A stretch of 64,000 bases of DNA from assembly GCA_009809945.1 (NCBI GenBank), contig WTPW01001103.1:21966-85965 (forward strand), written 5' to 3'. The stretch comes from Gigaspora margarita (lineage: Eukaryota > Glomeromycota > Glomeromycetes > Diversisporales > Gigasporaceae). Positions 48,767 to 59,739 of the stretch are shown piece by piece. The position numbers and the translations under genes are program-made. The notes under the pieces are model-generated. The model saw nothing but the letters and a program-made list of their open reading frames with translations. It made no database searches and was not told the DNA's origin. Position 1 is the first letter of the stretch. Each line of letters starts with the position of its first letter.

Positions 48767-48776
48767 GTAATATCTT

Positions 48777-49063
48777 ATAATCTATAATCAAATTCAGATA
48801 ATTTTGGTATTATTCAAATTATCTCACTAAGTTAATTCTAATAGCACCAAAATTAGCCAAATTAGATCACAATATCCAGAGTTACAAGAAACTTTTATTA
48901 ATTTTTGAGATCAATATGTTTTTATAGAATTGTGTATTTTATAAACCTGTAATCCAATTTGGATGATTTTGGTATTATTTGAATTGTCTTTCTAATACGA
49001 ATCTAATGGTACTAAAATTATCCAAATTGGATCGCAAGATCTAGTAATATAAGTTATCTGGCA
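48777..49063. repeat. Two copies of a 120-bp palindromic module
   Basis: 48,777-48,892 and 48,941-49,063 each fold on themselves: AATCCAATTTGGATGATTTT near one end and ATTATCCAAATTGGATCGCA near the other. A third copy is at 50,210-50,332. Confidence 0.6.
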
Positions 49064-50027
49064 AACACATATGATCATAGCACAGCAATGCCTTGATATT
49101 TTTTGACTGATTTCAGAATATTAGACTGATTTGCGATTTATTATTGGGTAATTTTGGCTTTGCCAAATATTCAAAAATTGTTAGATTATTTGTTTTAATT
49201 TTCAGATAATCTGGGGTTAGTTAAATTTTACAATCAGATAATCTTGTAATATATTGGCCTTGCTGAATATTCAATTTTTGAACCAAAATTGTGATCACAA
49301 ATAATACAGTTTTAATGACAATAAAATTGTATAGGCCAGAACAAAGTACTTAAATTTGTATAAGCAATAAAAAGTACTCGAAGTAAAGCAATTAATTATA
49401 TTATTAATGCATTAATTCTATTATTACTGCCATTTTTTTAATTATAGTCAATTAAAAATAAAAAGTGCAACTATTAAATATTTTACTGCAAGAAATTTCT
49501 CAATAAAATCTTTATTTTGAGGATTTCATTTTCATATTTACCAGTATTAACTGGAACAGGTTTTAAATAAAAATTCTTAACCATTATAATTGGATGTTTA
49601 ATAAAATAAATTTTTTTTTAAAAAAAATAAACTTACCAAAAAAAAAGAAAATTACCTTTGTGCTATTATTTTTAACACTTGGAGCAACTTTTTTTCGCAA
49701 TACTATTATATTATTATTAATCATACTTGACTTAGAAATATCATTTTTCTTTATTTTACCAGTCCTAGATAAATTGCATTCATTTTGAGATTACTAACTC
49801 AAGTTCTTGATTTGGGCATTAGAAAAAAAAATTTTTGAAGTATACTTTTATAATAGTTATAAAGTGAAAGAAAGTTTTTTTTTAAAAAAAATAACACCTG
49901 TAGAATTTTTTTTCGCTTATTTAAAAAAGTAAGAAAAAAAATTTCTTTTTTATTAGATTATCTTTGTTTTGATCAAGTCTATATATAGAGGGGGATGATT
50001 GGTCCATTATCATAAATTGCCAGATAA
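49064..50027. other. AT-rich intergenic stretch
   Basis: No gene. The plus-strand reading frame at 49,594-49,788 is phenylalanine/isoleucine low-complexity and is not credited. Confidence 0.5.
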
Positions 50028-50165
50028 CACCAATATTGAGCAAGTTGTTAAACATCAGAATTTGGCTCGAATAGACAAATGATTGGTGAACACATGCTGC
50101 TTCACAGCACATATCTGCTAATTATTTGCCTGTTTGAGCCAAATTCATAATATTCAACAATTTTT
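50028..50165. mobile_element. Palindromic MITE, ATTGGGCAA family, diverged copy 2
   Basis: AATTTGGCTC...CAAATGATTGG and CTAATTATTTGCC...GAGCCAAATT pair around an ACATGCTGC/GCAGCACAT centre; AATATTGAGCAAG and CAATTTTTGCCC form the ends. It matches the plan of 39,179-39,282. Confidence 0.55.
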
Positions 50166-50209
50166 GCCCAAAATTGTATACATAATTTTTGTAATTAAAT
50201 CTATTTTGT

Positions 50210-50332
50210 AAATTATATCTTGTGACTTTGTGATTCAATTTGAATAATTTTGGCATTATTTGATTTGTCTTAGTAAGATGATTCCAAAGTTATCCAAATT
50301 GAATCACAGAGTTCCAAGATATACAATCCATG
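50210..50332. repeat. Third copy of the 120-bp palindromic module
   Basis: GTGATTCAATTTGAATAATTT and ATTATCCAAATTGAATCAC-type arms; same order of words as at 48,777 and 48,941. Confidence 0.55.
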
Positions 50333-50691
50333 AAAATAAAATGCATTTTTTATGTATATCTTACAATTAAGCAGCCAAGTCTATTAATAAAATCTTGTCT
50401 AATTTCTATAAAATTTTATATTATATGTAATTTAGTGTAATAAACATATTATTTAGTAAACTTTGTTCAATTTATTTAACAAAATCATATCTATTATATA
50501 TCTATGGAAATAGGTTAGTAGTCTCTATTTATATAAATTATATAGAGTTTAATTTTGTTGTTAGAAATTTTTTACATATAAAAATATAAATATATTTGTA
50601 TACTGTAAATTCTTGAAATAGCAGGCATAGGTATTAATTCAAAATTTGATCCTAAAAATAGCATATATAGATTTGAAATAACATCTATGCA

Positions 50692-50969
50692 TAGTGTTGT
50701 ACATAGGACAGTTGGAACATGAGTTGAAACATTTTGGAACATTTTGGGACAATTTTTAAATTGAAATTACTTAAAATTTTATTAAGATAATCTAATTTAA
50801 TTTTTTTAGAAATGTGTTCAGCATCTAGAAAAATATATAATTATATATTTTTTAAATTAATTTAATAATTTTAAAACTTGAAACATAGTTGGGATACTTG
50901 GGACACTGGGACGTTGGAATGTTGGAACATGCCAAAAAAAGGCTAAGATAGCAAAAATGTACAACACTG
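50692..50969 (+). mobile_element. hAT-like MITE, CAGTGTTGTAC family, copy 2
   Basis: TAGTGTTGTACAT and inverted CAGTGTTGTACAT ends; TCTATGCA is exact on both sides (50,684-50,691 and 50,970-50,977). An 8-bp duplication and a YAGNG start fit the hAT superfamily. The interior is biased to GGACA and TTGGAA words. Other copies at 46,309 and 58,419. Confidence 0.85.
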
Positions 50970-50977
50970 TCTATGCA

Positions 50978-51319
50978 CATCCCAAAATAAGGCGCACCCA
51001 TATAGAATTACTTGTCAAATACAAATTTTCTTTTTAATTTTTTTATTTAATTTGATTTTTTAATTTTTTTATTTATATATTTATTTATTTTATTAAAAAT
51101 CAACTCTTGTTTCAAAATAATGCCCATAGGTATACGCAAATAGCATGCACATAGTCAAAATGGCATGCCTCTGCCCAATTTATAATTATTTTTATAAAAA
51201 TTTTTATAATCTTGTTATTTGCTATTACTGGTTTAATCTGTCTATTTCTAAGTTGACTATATAATTGAAGTCTTTTATGATTATGTACTCTATTTCTTGG
51301 AGTTTGAAATTGATTGGCC
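50978..51319. other. Intergenic stretch
   Basis: AT-rich; no gene was seen. Confidence 0.5.
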
Positions 51320-52361
51320 TAGTGATACAGGTCGACCCTAGCCCAACAACTGGGTCGATGAGTAGGTCAACTAGGGTGGTTGGTGCAAATATTTTTTAAT
51401 GGCATGCCAATGGCGTGCATTAATGCTTTTTGGCGCATGGCATGCCATATGGTGCACCATTCATATAATGCCCTAATCCAAACTTGAGTAAAATATTACT
51501 CAGGTAATTTCAAACTAAAAAACAATTCAAAAATTTTTCAGTAACATTGCTTATATTTTATGTTCACTAACTGTCTATCATTCTGAAATTTCCAGATAGT
51601 AGATATATGTATGTTTACAGATAATCCAATTGGAGCTAGAGGTACAGATAAATCAATCTAATAATTGCTATAACTAGTTACAATATAAGAATTAGTTAGT
51701 TACAGCTTAAGTTATAACATCATTGTGATGATTTATCTGCATTTCTAGTTAGAACTTCATTTGCATCCTATAATAGAAATCTTAAAATATAAGTTTTATT
51801 GTGATTGGCTCGCCACCTTTGTACCATGTTTAAGTTGGCATGCCATGGTGTGCCCAATTTTTTGATGCGCCATGGTGCACCATCTATCTTGTACCAACCA
51901 CTCTAGGGTCAACCCTCAGCCCGCACCTTTGTGAACCGGGCCGGTTGGTAAGATAAGTGTTAGAATCAATTCTCTTCTAAAGCATATTTCTGGCTAGGGA
52001 TTAAATAAAAATCGGCTAGTTATTTACAATAGTGTGAGAGAATTGGCTTATTTAGGTGATAAACTGGCAAATAGCAATTACAATCTAAGTATCAAAATGT
52101 TCGAAGGCATAGACAATCATTCAACATAAAATACTGCATGCTGGAATTTTCTCAAGGACAAAAAGAATAAAAATTAAATCATTTAATATCACTAGAATCA
52201 ACAAAAACTATCTGATAGCCTTTTACACATTTAATATAGATGAATATTAACTGATTCTGATCAGAAAAAATTACACTAGCAAAAGATCAGCCCAGTCGAC
52301 TAGCCTAAGCTTTTTAGGGATCAGCCTTGGGTCACGATTTTTTCATTGACCCGTATCACTA
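51320..52361. mobile_element. hAT-like element with a second one nested
   Basis: TAGTGATACAGGTCGACC at the left and TAGTGATACGGGTCAATG read inverted from the right. GATTGGCC and GATTGGAC flank it (7 of 8). About 500 bp without the nested element. The region is richer in GC (GGGTCGA, CAGCCC words). No coding frame. Confidence 0.7.
51372..51905. mobile_element. Nested hAT-like MITE of GGCATGCC words
   Basis: TAGGGTGGTTGG and inverted TAGAGTGGTTGG ends; AGGTCAAC and GGGTCAAC flank it (7 of 8). Both ends hold iterated GGCATGCCA and GGTGCACCAT palindromic words. A second palindrome (GATAAATC...GATTTATC) lies at 51,640-51,745. Confidence 0.75.
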
Positions 52362-52732
52362 GATTGGACTTATAATATGTTGTTATATTTTTTTCTTTGA
52401 GTCATATTATTAGAAAGTATATATACTATTTATAATTATCAGAGTTAGCTACTTGAAGAAAAGTAATATCTCTATATAAAACTCAACTTCTTTTATATCT
52501 TGCCAATAAAGTGTTTTTAGATATAATAAACTCTATTTTAAAACTCTTTTTTTTGTTTGAATTTGTATTTAACCAGAACCCAATATAGTTACTTTTTTAG
52601 AAACTTGCAGTAATTCTCTTTATGCAATATATTTGTTTTATAAGCTCAAATATACTAACATTCTCCTTTGCATTCTATTTAATTACTAATTTGGATAAGA
52701 GCAGCACTATAGCTATATTATTACTATATTTA
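52362..52732. other. AT-rich intergenic stretch
   Basis: Nothing recognisable. Confidence 0.5.
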
Positions 52733-53023
52733 GGGGTCCCTTAAAGCAGGCAGATTACATTATAATCAACCAATCAAATTGTTAAAATTTGATGATACCA
52801 GATCAGCCTGATGAAGCAAAACAAGCGAAAAAAAGAGAAAAATGTGAAAAATAGAAGAAACTGTAGTCTAAACCCATCTTGGAGCATTAACAAAAAATGG
52901 TGGAGAAGTAATTTTACCTATAGAAACTTCTCTAACCCTAACCTAAGATGGGCCCTAACCCTAAAGTTAATGAAAAACAGGAAAAATGGTATGTCACATG
53001 ATCTGTCCTGCTTTAAGGACCCC
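52733..53023. mobile_element. 291-bp MITE with perfect 8-bp target duplication
   Basis: GGGGTCCCTTAAAGCAGG at the left, inverse GGGGTCCTTAAAGCAGG at the right. TATATTTA is exact on both sides (52,725-52,732 and 53,024-53,031). CCAATCAAA lies at 52,770 in the left end; CTAACCCTAACC (52,932) and CCCTAACCCTAAAG (52,953) lie in the right half. The plus-strand reading frame at 52,811-53,032 runs out through the end repeat and is not a gene. Confidence 0.88.
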
Positions 53024-53031
53024 TATATTTA

Positions 53032-53899
53032 GAATTAGAAATAAACAGATAAGTAAACAATATATTAGGGCCGTGTCATTAATCACCTGATTATTTTTTA
53101 TTAGAGACCTACCCCCCTCCCCTCTTCTTTAATATAAATTTGGTCAGGTTCCTATATATAATTTCAACATTTTTTACCCCCTCCCCCCCAAAAAATCACC
53201 TGATTTTTGTTACTCCTCTTATTGAGTTTTAGAATGACCTTTTATAAAAAGATTTTTTTATACTAAGTAAATATTATTTTTGGCTCTAAGTAAAGTTGCA
53301 AAGCAGGTTCTTATAGTTCTACTGCTAAAAAATCAATAAAAACAGACTAGTATATAAGAAGATTTAAGTTTAAATCATATAAAAATTATATATATTCTTT
53401 AAACTGTAAAATTTAGCGTGCAAATTTGTTTGCTAAAATAATTGAATGAAAAATAGGACATATAAAAAATTTTTTTATAAAATTCTTCATTCTAATCAAC
53501 TATAATAACTTCTAAAAACTTGAGTCATATATCACATTCAATAATCATAGTTTTATATACTAATATCATCTAAACAAATGGCATAATTTTACACAATAGC
53601 TGTAAACATGCCATTTGACTTGATTTTTTTGAAAATTTTATTTTATGCCATTATTCCCAAAATTAGCTCTGTGACATTGGTTTTAAAGAATCTTCGACCA
53701 ACTCTAATATTATACTATAAAAGGTACCTTTATGTGATAATTATGAAAATTATTCTATTTGTTACATGACAGTTTCCTTTTTTATTATTAAATTTGAATG
53801 TAAAGATTATATTATAACCAACCCTACTTAGGTAATTTTTGGGCACAGTTAAATAAATTCTACAAGTTAATAGTTATTAAATGACAAGCATATTATGTG
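53032..53899. other. Intergenic stretch with C-rich tracts
   Basis: ACCCCCCTCCCCTC (53,109) and ACCCCCTCCCCCCC (53,176) are flanked by AATCACCTGATT-type words (53,078 and 53,205), perhaps ends of another small element. No gene was seen. Confidence 0.4.
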
Positions 53900-55642
53900 T
53901 TTTTATTCTGACTTAGAAATATAGGGTATGGCTTAATAAAAATCTAGAGTAATAACAAAAAAATAGGTTCCAAAAAATTTTAGTAGACAAATTTGCCTGC
54001 ATTATGGTTTAAGGGATACAGACCAAATTCAGATTTTGTACTATATTGTTTATATATTTGTTTTGTCCCAATTTCAAATATAAAAATAATGATGATCTTA
54101 TCCAAATTGGCAATTAATAAACTGTCTAATTTGTAAGAATTATTTTTAAGACTGTTGATATTGTGATAAATAATTTTAATTAAGTTTGTGTTCCTTTAAT
54201 ATTTTGTTAAATAATCTAAACAAGTATTTGAACTTGTTTGTAGATAGTTGGTTAAATTGTATAATAAGTAACCTTGTTTATTTTTAAGAGTAAATACAAC
54301 TAGGCTAACTTTTAGAAGTGAGAATAAGGTTTGGGCCTCATCTCTAGGTCCTTTTTTTAAATTTATCAAGTTATTTAAGTATTTGTTCTATAAAAGCTTC
54401 TACTTTGTCACTTATTGTATATTTAGTAGACCTATTTTTGTCAGAAAAGCTTTTCAAGCCTTTTGATATATGTTTATGTTCCTGATTTGCTTTAGCCTTG
54501 TTTTGCTCTGTTTGTTCAAATTGCTTTAAAATGTATTGCTTTCAACTAGAGCTTTTTCTTTTTCTTTTCTTTCTTTCTTTCTAATGCATAGCTGTTCTTC
54601 CATTCAAGTAGCACATAGCTTTTTTTGGTTAAAACTTTATTTCTTCTTTTGCTTATTCTCAAAATATATTATAGCTAAGCTTTTGGAATTACAAATATTA
54701 TTTTAAGAAATATAAATCTAATTTTTTAATTGATAGAGAAGTAATATTTCTTGTACTGCATAAGGAATATTACTGATAATTGCTTTGTATTTTGCTCTTT
54801 TTGCTAATGTGTTAATTGTTATATTGCTGCTTGTAATTCTCATTAATTTACTATATCTAAGTAGCAAAACCTAGTTGTTAAAGAATTCTTCCTTTCATTT
54901 TTTGTTATAGAAAGAAATTTGTATGACTACTTTATTGTTTTTGTATTGTAGCTCTAGGTGTTAATTTTAATTTTCTATATTTCTTCAACAATTCAGTGAT
55001 GTTCTTAGTTGTATAATAATATAGAATGTTTTATAATGTAATTAAATATGTTAATGAAGCCATTACTTGACTTTCTACTGTATAATTTGGGCTGATTATA
55101 GCATTATTATTATTTGTTAAGGTACATATATTGGCTTTTTTCTATGAGCATTCTTATTGTATCTGCTTCTTTTTCTTCTACTAATTTATTGTACAATTCT
55201 GTGGGTTGAGCATATCATTGCTTTTAGTATTGCCTATTGAGGTTTGTAGACAAATCTAATCAAATTCACTTGATAGTTCAATGATGTTTTGTACTTGGTT
55301 TTCAAGTTTACCAATGCCAAAGTTATAAGAGCCAAATTCTTGTAGTGATATAGCAATTTTGTTGCTAAGGGTCTTAATGTATTTATCCTTATTTAGTTTG
55401 TTATTAATTAAGTTTGCATTAAAATGTGAAGCTATCTCCACATCTGTACTACTAAGTTATCTCTACTCAAAGATCTCAAATGCTTTCTTTATAGTATAGA
55501 CCGCTCCTGGGTATGCAATACTAAGAAACTCTGCTATTTGCCTGTTTCTTTTCAAGATTAAGCTTTTTTGCTCTATAAGAAATGTTGTAATTTTATTTGC
55601 TGATTTTTCAAAAAGCTTTTTAAATGTGTTTAAAAATTCCAT
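53900..55642 (-). pseudogene. Heavily decayed coding relic, unknown product
   Basis: On the minus strand an ATG at 55,642 opens MEFLNTFKKLFEKSANKI... for about 65 codons. After two stops the same frame goes on for another 60 codons (VEIASHFNANLINNKLNK...). Coherent stretches continue in nearly one frame for 1.7 kb, cut by about 20 stops: a K/E-rich coiled-coil-like part (RKKERKEKEKALVESN, near 54,560) and NTNLIKIIYHNINSLKNN followed by KLDSLL (near 54,150). The last wording is like the start of a LINE endonuclease (NIN-G-x...KLD), which would make it a dead LINE; that is a weak guess. Codon-like composition sets it apart from its AT-rich surroundings. Confidence 0.5.
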
Positions 55643-56248
55643 AATAATCTAACTAGTTGATCAATATACTGTTACTGTTTACATGTATTTTGTTGTCAGA
55701 TTTGTTTATTTATACTGTATTATACATGGCTGTATATTAATAGTAGATAGCTTATTGTTTTGTTTTGTTTATCCTATTTTGCTTTGTTTTGATTTGTTTG
55801 TTTTTTTGAATGGCCCAATCAGGATGTTGTTTGGTAACTTGTTTTCTTTTCTTGATACATGTCTGTGTTATGTATTGTGATTGGCAGTACAGGGTCTAGA
55901 GCTAATTCCCAAAAATTTTGTTTTTCAGAGAAAAATTGTATTTTCTTTATTTCAGCATAGAGTTCTGAGATGAGGACTGTTTAGTACTAAGAAACCCTGA
56001 GCCTCTTTAATTTCTCTTTCTTTTTGTTATGAGTGATGTGCTAAAATTAATTATTGCACTTTAGAATAAAACCTTAGTTTTGGCTTTACAAAATTTGTGA
56101 ACTAAGGATCAGCAGAAAGAGTTGTTCGATTCAATTTTATTTATTAAATTTTAGATTAGCTAAAGTAGAAGCTAAATATTTCTATAATTTAATAAAATAG
56201 GGCTTGAAAATTTTACAGATTTAGCCAATAATAATTAAAAAAATATTT
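55643..56248. other. Intergenic stretch
   Basis: T-rich; the plus-strand reading frame at 55,683-55,880 is TTTGTTT-type low complexity. No gene was credited. Confidence 0.45.
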
Positions 56249-56475
56249 GTCGCAGCTGATGCTGAAAATGGCTGATGCTGAAATTTGGGGCCGCGATTTG
56301 AAAATATATGCCCTGCTAAAATCCAATATACTCTTTAATAATCAGTTCTAACCCTAAACCCTAACCCAACCCTAAAAAAAAAAAACGGACAAAATTACCC
56401 CAAAAAANTTTTAAAAAATTTGTACCAAAATAGATCGAAATTTTAGCATCAGCTGTTTTCAGCATCAGCTGCGAC
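56249..56475. mobile_element. 227-bp MITE with CCCTAA cluster
   Basis: GTCGCAGCTGATGCTGAAAA starts it and its exact inverse ends it; GCTGATGCTGAAATTT repeats inside each arm. AATATTT flanks both sides exactly (56,242-56,248 and 56,476-56,482). CCAAT is at 56,323; CTAACCCTAAACCCTAACCC starts at 56,348 and the tract runs to about 56,375. One N at 56,407. Confidence 0.8.
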
Positions 56476-56599
56476 AATATTTTATTAGAATTATGAACAT
56501 TATTAAAAATTGATGTTCATTACAATTTATTATAATGAACATCAAAAAAAGTTAAGACCATTAATAGTTTAAATTAAGAACATAAGTTTAAGTTTGAAT

Positions 56600-57170
56600 T
56601 TTAAACACTGGTTGTGACTTCTATCATAATTTACTGTAAAAATTTTGTTATAAGCTGCTTGAGACATAAGTGTCGAGGCAGTTTTTGTCTCGAATCTTAT
56701 GCTACCATAAGTATAATGTAAGTTTGGCTATTAGTAATCCGATCAGTGATGAAAGTATGATATATGTGATCAGTACTGGACAGTGTGACTTGTCAGACGA
56801 CAATCACTGGTCTGGTTGGCCTGTCAGGACGACAGCCTAGTTGTTAAATGCATAATGGAACAAACGCAAAAATAAAAAAAGAAAAGAAAAAGGTGTAAAG
56901 TTGCAAAATTGCTGCGTAGGTTGCCGATAGCAGAATGCACCATACCAAAAATGAGGGACAAAACAAAAAACGTACTTGTTATTGCAGTATGTAGTTGAAT
57001 TGGTTAGTTTTAGAATAAACTGTATTAATTCCTACATAATTTGCCGTAAAAATTTTGTTACCAAACTTGTTATTTATTGCGATAACATGCAATATGGTCT
57101 TGAGTTAGTTTTATTGGAATTAATAGTTGTGGTTTTTATCACAATTTATTTTACTGTAACAAAAATTTCA
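56600..57170. repeat. Dispersed repeat, copy 2, and a threefold short word
   Basis: GGCTATTAGTAATCCGATCA (56,734), GGCCTGTCAGGACGACAG (56,818) and TGCGTAGGTTGCCGATAGCA (56,913) are in the same order as at 10,371-10,860. ATAATTTACTGTAAAAATTTTG-like words occur near 56,628, 57,037 and 57,140. No protein was recognised; the frame at 56,976-57,188 is not credited. Confidence 0.4.
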
Positions 57171-57265
57171 GTACGATACTTGATATGATGAACTCAATAT
57201 TTGGTTGGTTCATGCGGAAAAATTTTGTCAACTCATACAGGGCTTTACTTATCGGATTTACTTTA

Positions 57266-57571
57266 TTTGTGTCGGTAATACAACCCAAAAAAAAGAAATT
57301 TAATTTTGTAAATAAACAAAGTGCGTAAAAAACTCAAATTTAAGGTTAGGAGGTTAGAGTTAGAAACTATAGCCATAGGCTGTCGCCCATTATATGTAAA
57401 ATTTTGTCCTCGATATTTTTAATTAGTACACCAAAATCGATTTAAATACTAGTTATGGTGTGTTTTCCTTCCTCACGTGTTCGGAATTCATGTTAGGCTG
57501 ATCCGGAATGATCAAAATTCGAACTCACTGATTGGTAGTAGCCTTTTAGAAATTTGTATTACCGGCACAAC
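57266..57571. mobile_element. MITE, TTGTGCCGGTAA family, copy 2
   Basis: TTGTGTCGGTAATACAA and inverted TTGTGCCGGTAATACAA ends. Shares ACGTGTTCGGAATTCATGTT and neighbouring words with copy 1 at 12,910. TTAAGGTTAGGAGGTTAGAG is at 57,340 and ATTGG at 57,531. Confidence 0.75.
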
Positions 57572-57845
57572 CGCATTAAAGGGCGTTGATTTAAAAATAA
57601 ATAAAAACAAACATTATAACTATAACCTTTTCTATTTCATTTCACAAATAAAAAAAAAATAAATATTTTCTATTCTAGAATGTAACATTTCACAAATAAA
57701 AATAAACATCATAACCTTTTATATTTTCAACGAGTCGCTAATTCTCGCATTGCAAAAATAACCCATACCTGATACCAAGAGGTACCTACATACGTAGATT
57801 TCCACGTATATTACAACCATATATTAAACTATAAATTATTATATA

Positions 57846-57944
57846 CAGTATAACCCGCAATAGTCACATGCCAAAATCAGACATTCTATGTGCCTATTGC
57901 GAGATTGTGACTAATGCGAATGTGACTATTGCGGGGTTATACTA
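57846..57944. mobile_element. 99-bp TA-flanked MITE
   Basis: CAGTATAACCCGCAATAGTC at the left, inverse TAGTATAACCCCGCAATAGT at the right, TA on both sides. It resembles the ends of the pogo-like elements at 417 and 43,991 (CAGTA.AACC / CAGTACCCG). Confidence 0.75.
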
Positions 57945-58418
57945 TATTACCAAAAATAACGGCATAACCATTTTAATAAGCTACTTAAATGAATCGCAGA
58001 CTTTGGAAAGTGCCTAATACATGACAATAAAAGCTACTGTACTTAGTAATAAAGCACATTTAAAACTTAAAGATGCAATGTCAGTTGCATGTTTGGCCAA
58101 TCATAAAAAAGTGGTTTATTTTATGTGATCAAACTATCATGAAAAGTTATCCTTTATGATTTCATGCAGTTTTTATTGTTCACAACCAATAATAAGAGGA
58201 CACAAAAATAGAAAATTTAATTTATTTTTAGCAGTTAGGAATTTTTTGTCTGCTGACATTGATTTTCTGAAAATGTTTGTTTTGGTCAATTACAATCAAA
58301 TAACTTATGTTCGCATATACAATTTGGGAAATGTATCTGTAGTACTGTTATTTCAAGTTACACAATGTCAAGTTACATCAGATTAAGGTTATCGGAATGA
58401 GCCCAGTAATGAAGTGAA

Positions 58419-58651
58419 CAGTGAGTTTGGACAATTAAATAAATTAAATTACTTAAAATTTTATTAAGGTTGCCTATTTTATTTTAACTGGAACGTGCTC
58501 AGCACCTAAAAAAAATATATAATTCTATATTTTTTAGACAAATATATTAATTATTAAAACTTGGACAAGGTTGGCCAATTTTGGGCATTTGGACATTTTG
58601 GACGTGAACAAGGCCAAAAAAAGCTTTGGACGGCCAAAACGTACATCACTG
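58419..58651 (+). mobile_element. hAT-like MITE, CAGTGTTGTAC family, diverged copy 3
   Basis: Same order of words as 50,692-50,969 (AAATTACTTAAAATTTTATT, AATATATAATTCTATATTTT, GGACA words, GGCCAAAACGTAC) with CAGTG ends. Flanks GAAGTGAA and GGTATGAA match in 5 of 8. The plus-strand reading frame at 58,156-58,386 just before it is not credited. Confidence 0.65.
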
Positions 58652-59739
58652 GGTATGAATATTCGAATTTTAAGGCCAAGTATTTTCGAAACCTTATATT
58701 AAAAACAATTGTGCTTCAAGCTAGTAAAACATTTTAGTACAGAGACTGTTTAATTGCCCGGTGCTAAAAATTTATTTATTAGGGTCGTTAACTAAACAAA
58801 AACAGATGAATTAGATAAATTGAGATCATCAAATCTAAAAATAGGTGCGGACAAATTCTGGTCTCATTGCACCATAGATCGTTTTTCGCTACTTTCCAGA
58901 CAATTATGTTTACAGCTGTTCTTATATATTTAAAACAACTGATAAAACTTTACATGACAATTATTCAATTGAACTGATAAGTTTTGTTTAGGTTTTATTG
59001 GCATTTATACAAGCATATTTTATTATATTTCAAAGCATATTCATTACCAAATAAATAAAATTTACCAAGCTTGCTAGTTTAAGTAATTAAACTTTAACAG
59101 TTTTCTGTGGTAATTCTTAAGCAATCTTGTGTGTTGAAAGATTTCTATCAGTTTTAGAAAGATTATGTACATTTTTGACTTAAATTCATAACTTTTTTAA
59201 ATTTCAAGTAAGTCTGCTGATTATAAATACAGCATTATTCTTTGTCGCGCTCAATATACAATTACAGAAGGTTTAGTTCCAATCATAAGCGGATTTATAA
59301 GTGCTAATGAAAACTAGTGGAAATGCAAGAATTAACTATCATGGCTTTAATGCTTATAAAAAATAGTCATAAGCGATGTTGGGTCAATATTTATAAAGAT
59401 TTTAGATACAAAAGAATCCGAATATACAATATACAATGTTATCATATTCGGATATATACTTGTTTAAAGGTATTTTTATTTGCTTCATGATAAATAAATT
59501 TATTTGTTGTATTACTAAATATACGCCTTTATAGTTTTGTTTAACTACAAGAGAATTTGAAAATCTATAATGTCAATCAAGAGTGTGCACTATGGAGGTG
59601 TTACTGTATATATGTGTAACATCCATTATTATAGATACTCTCTAAATGTACTTATGAAAATGTTATTGTGATTCGTGTAATAAAAGTTTCTATAATAAAT
59701 TATCATTAACGATAATAAAATTTTTATCTTCTGACCGAT
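58652..59739. other. Upstream region of the membrane-protein gene
   Basis: No gene was seen. AT-rich with several TATA-like words; I could not choose a promoter. Confidence 0.45.

Noticed and set aside
49594..49788. Phe/Ile-rich small reading frame
   Set aside because: Low-complexity AT-rich sequence with no flanking gene features.
1692..56375. TTAGGG/CCCTAA tracts as a telomere or interstitial telomere
   Set aside because: Each tract is only two to four imperfect units and sits inside a bounded MITE, not at a chromosome end.
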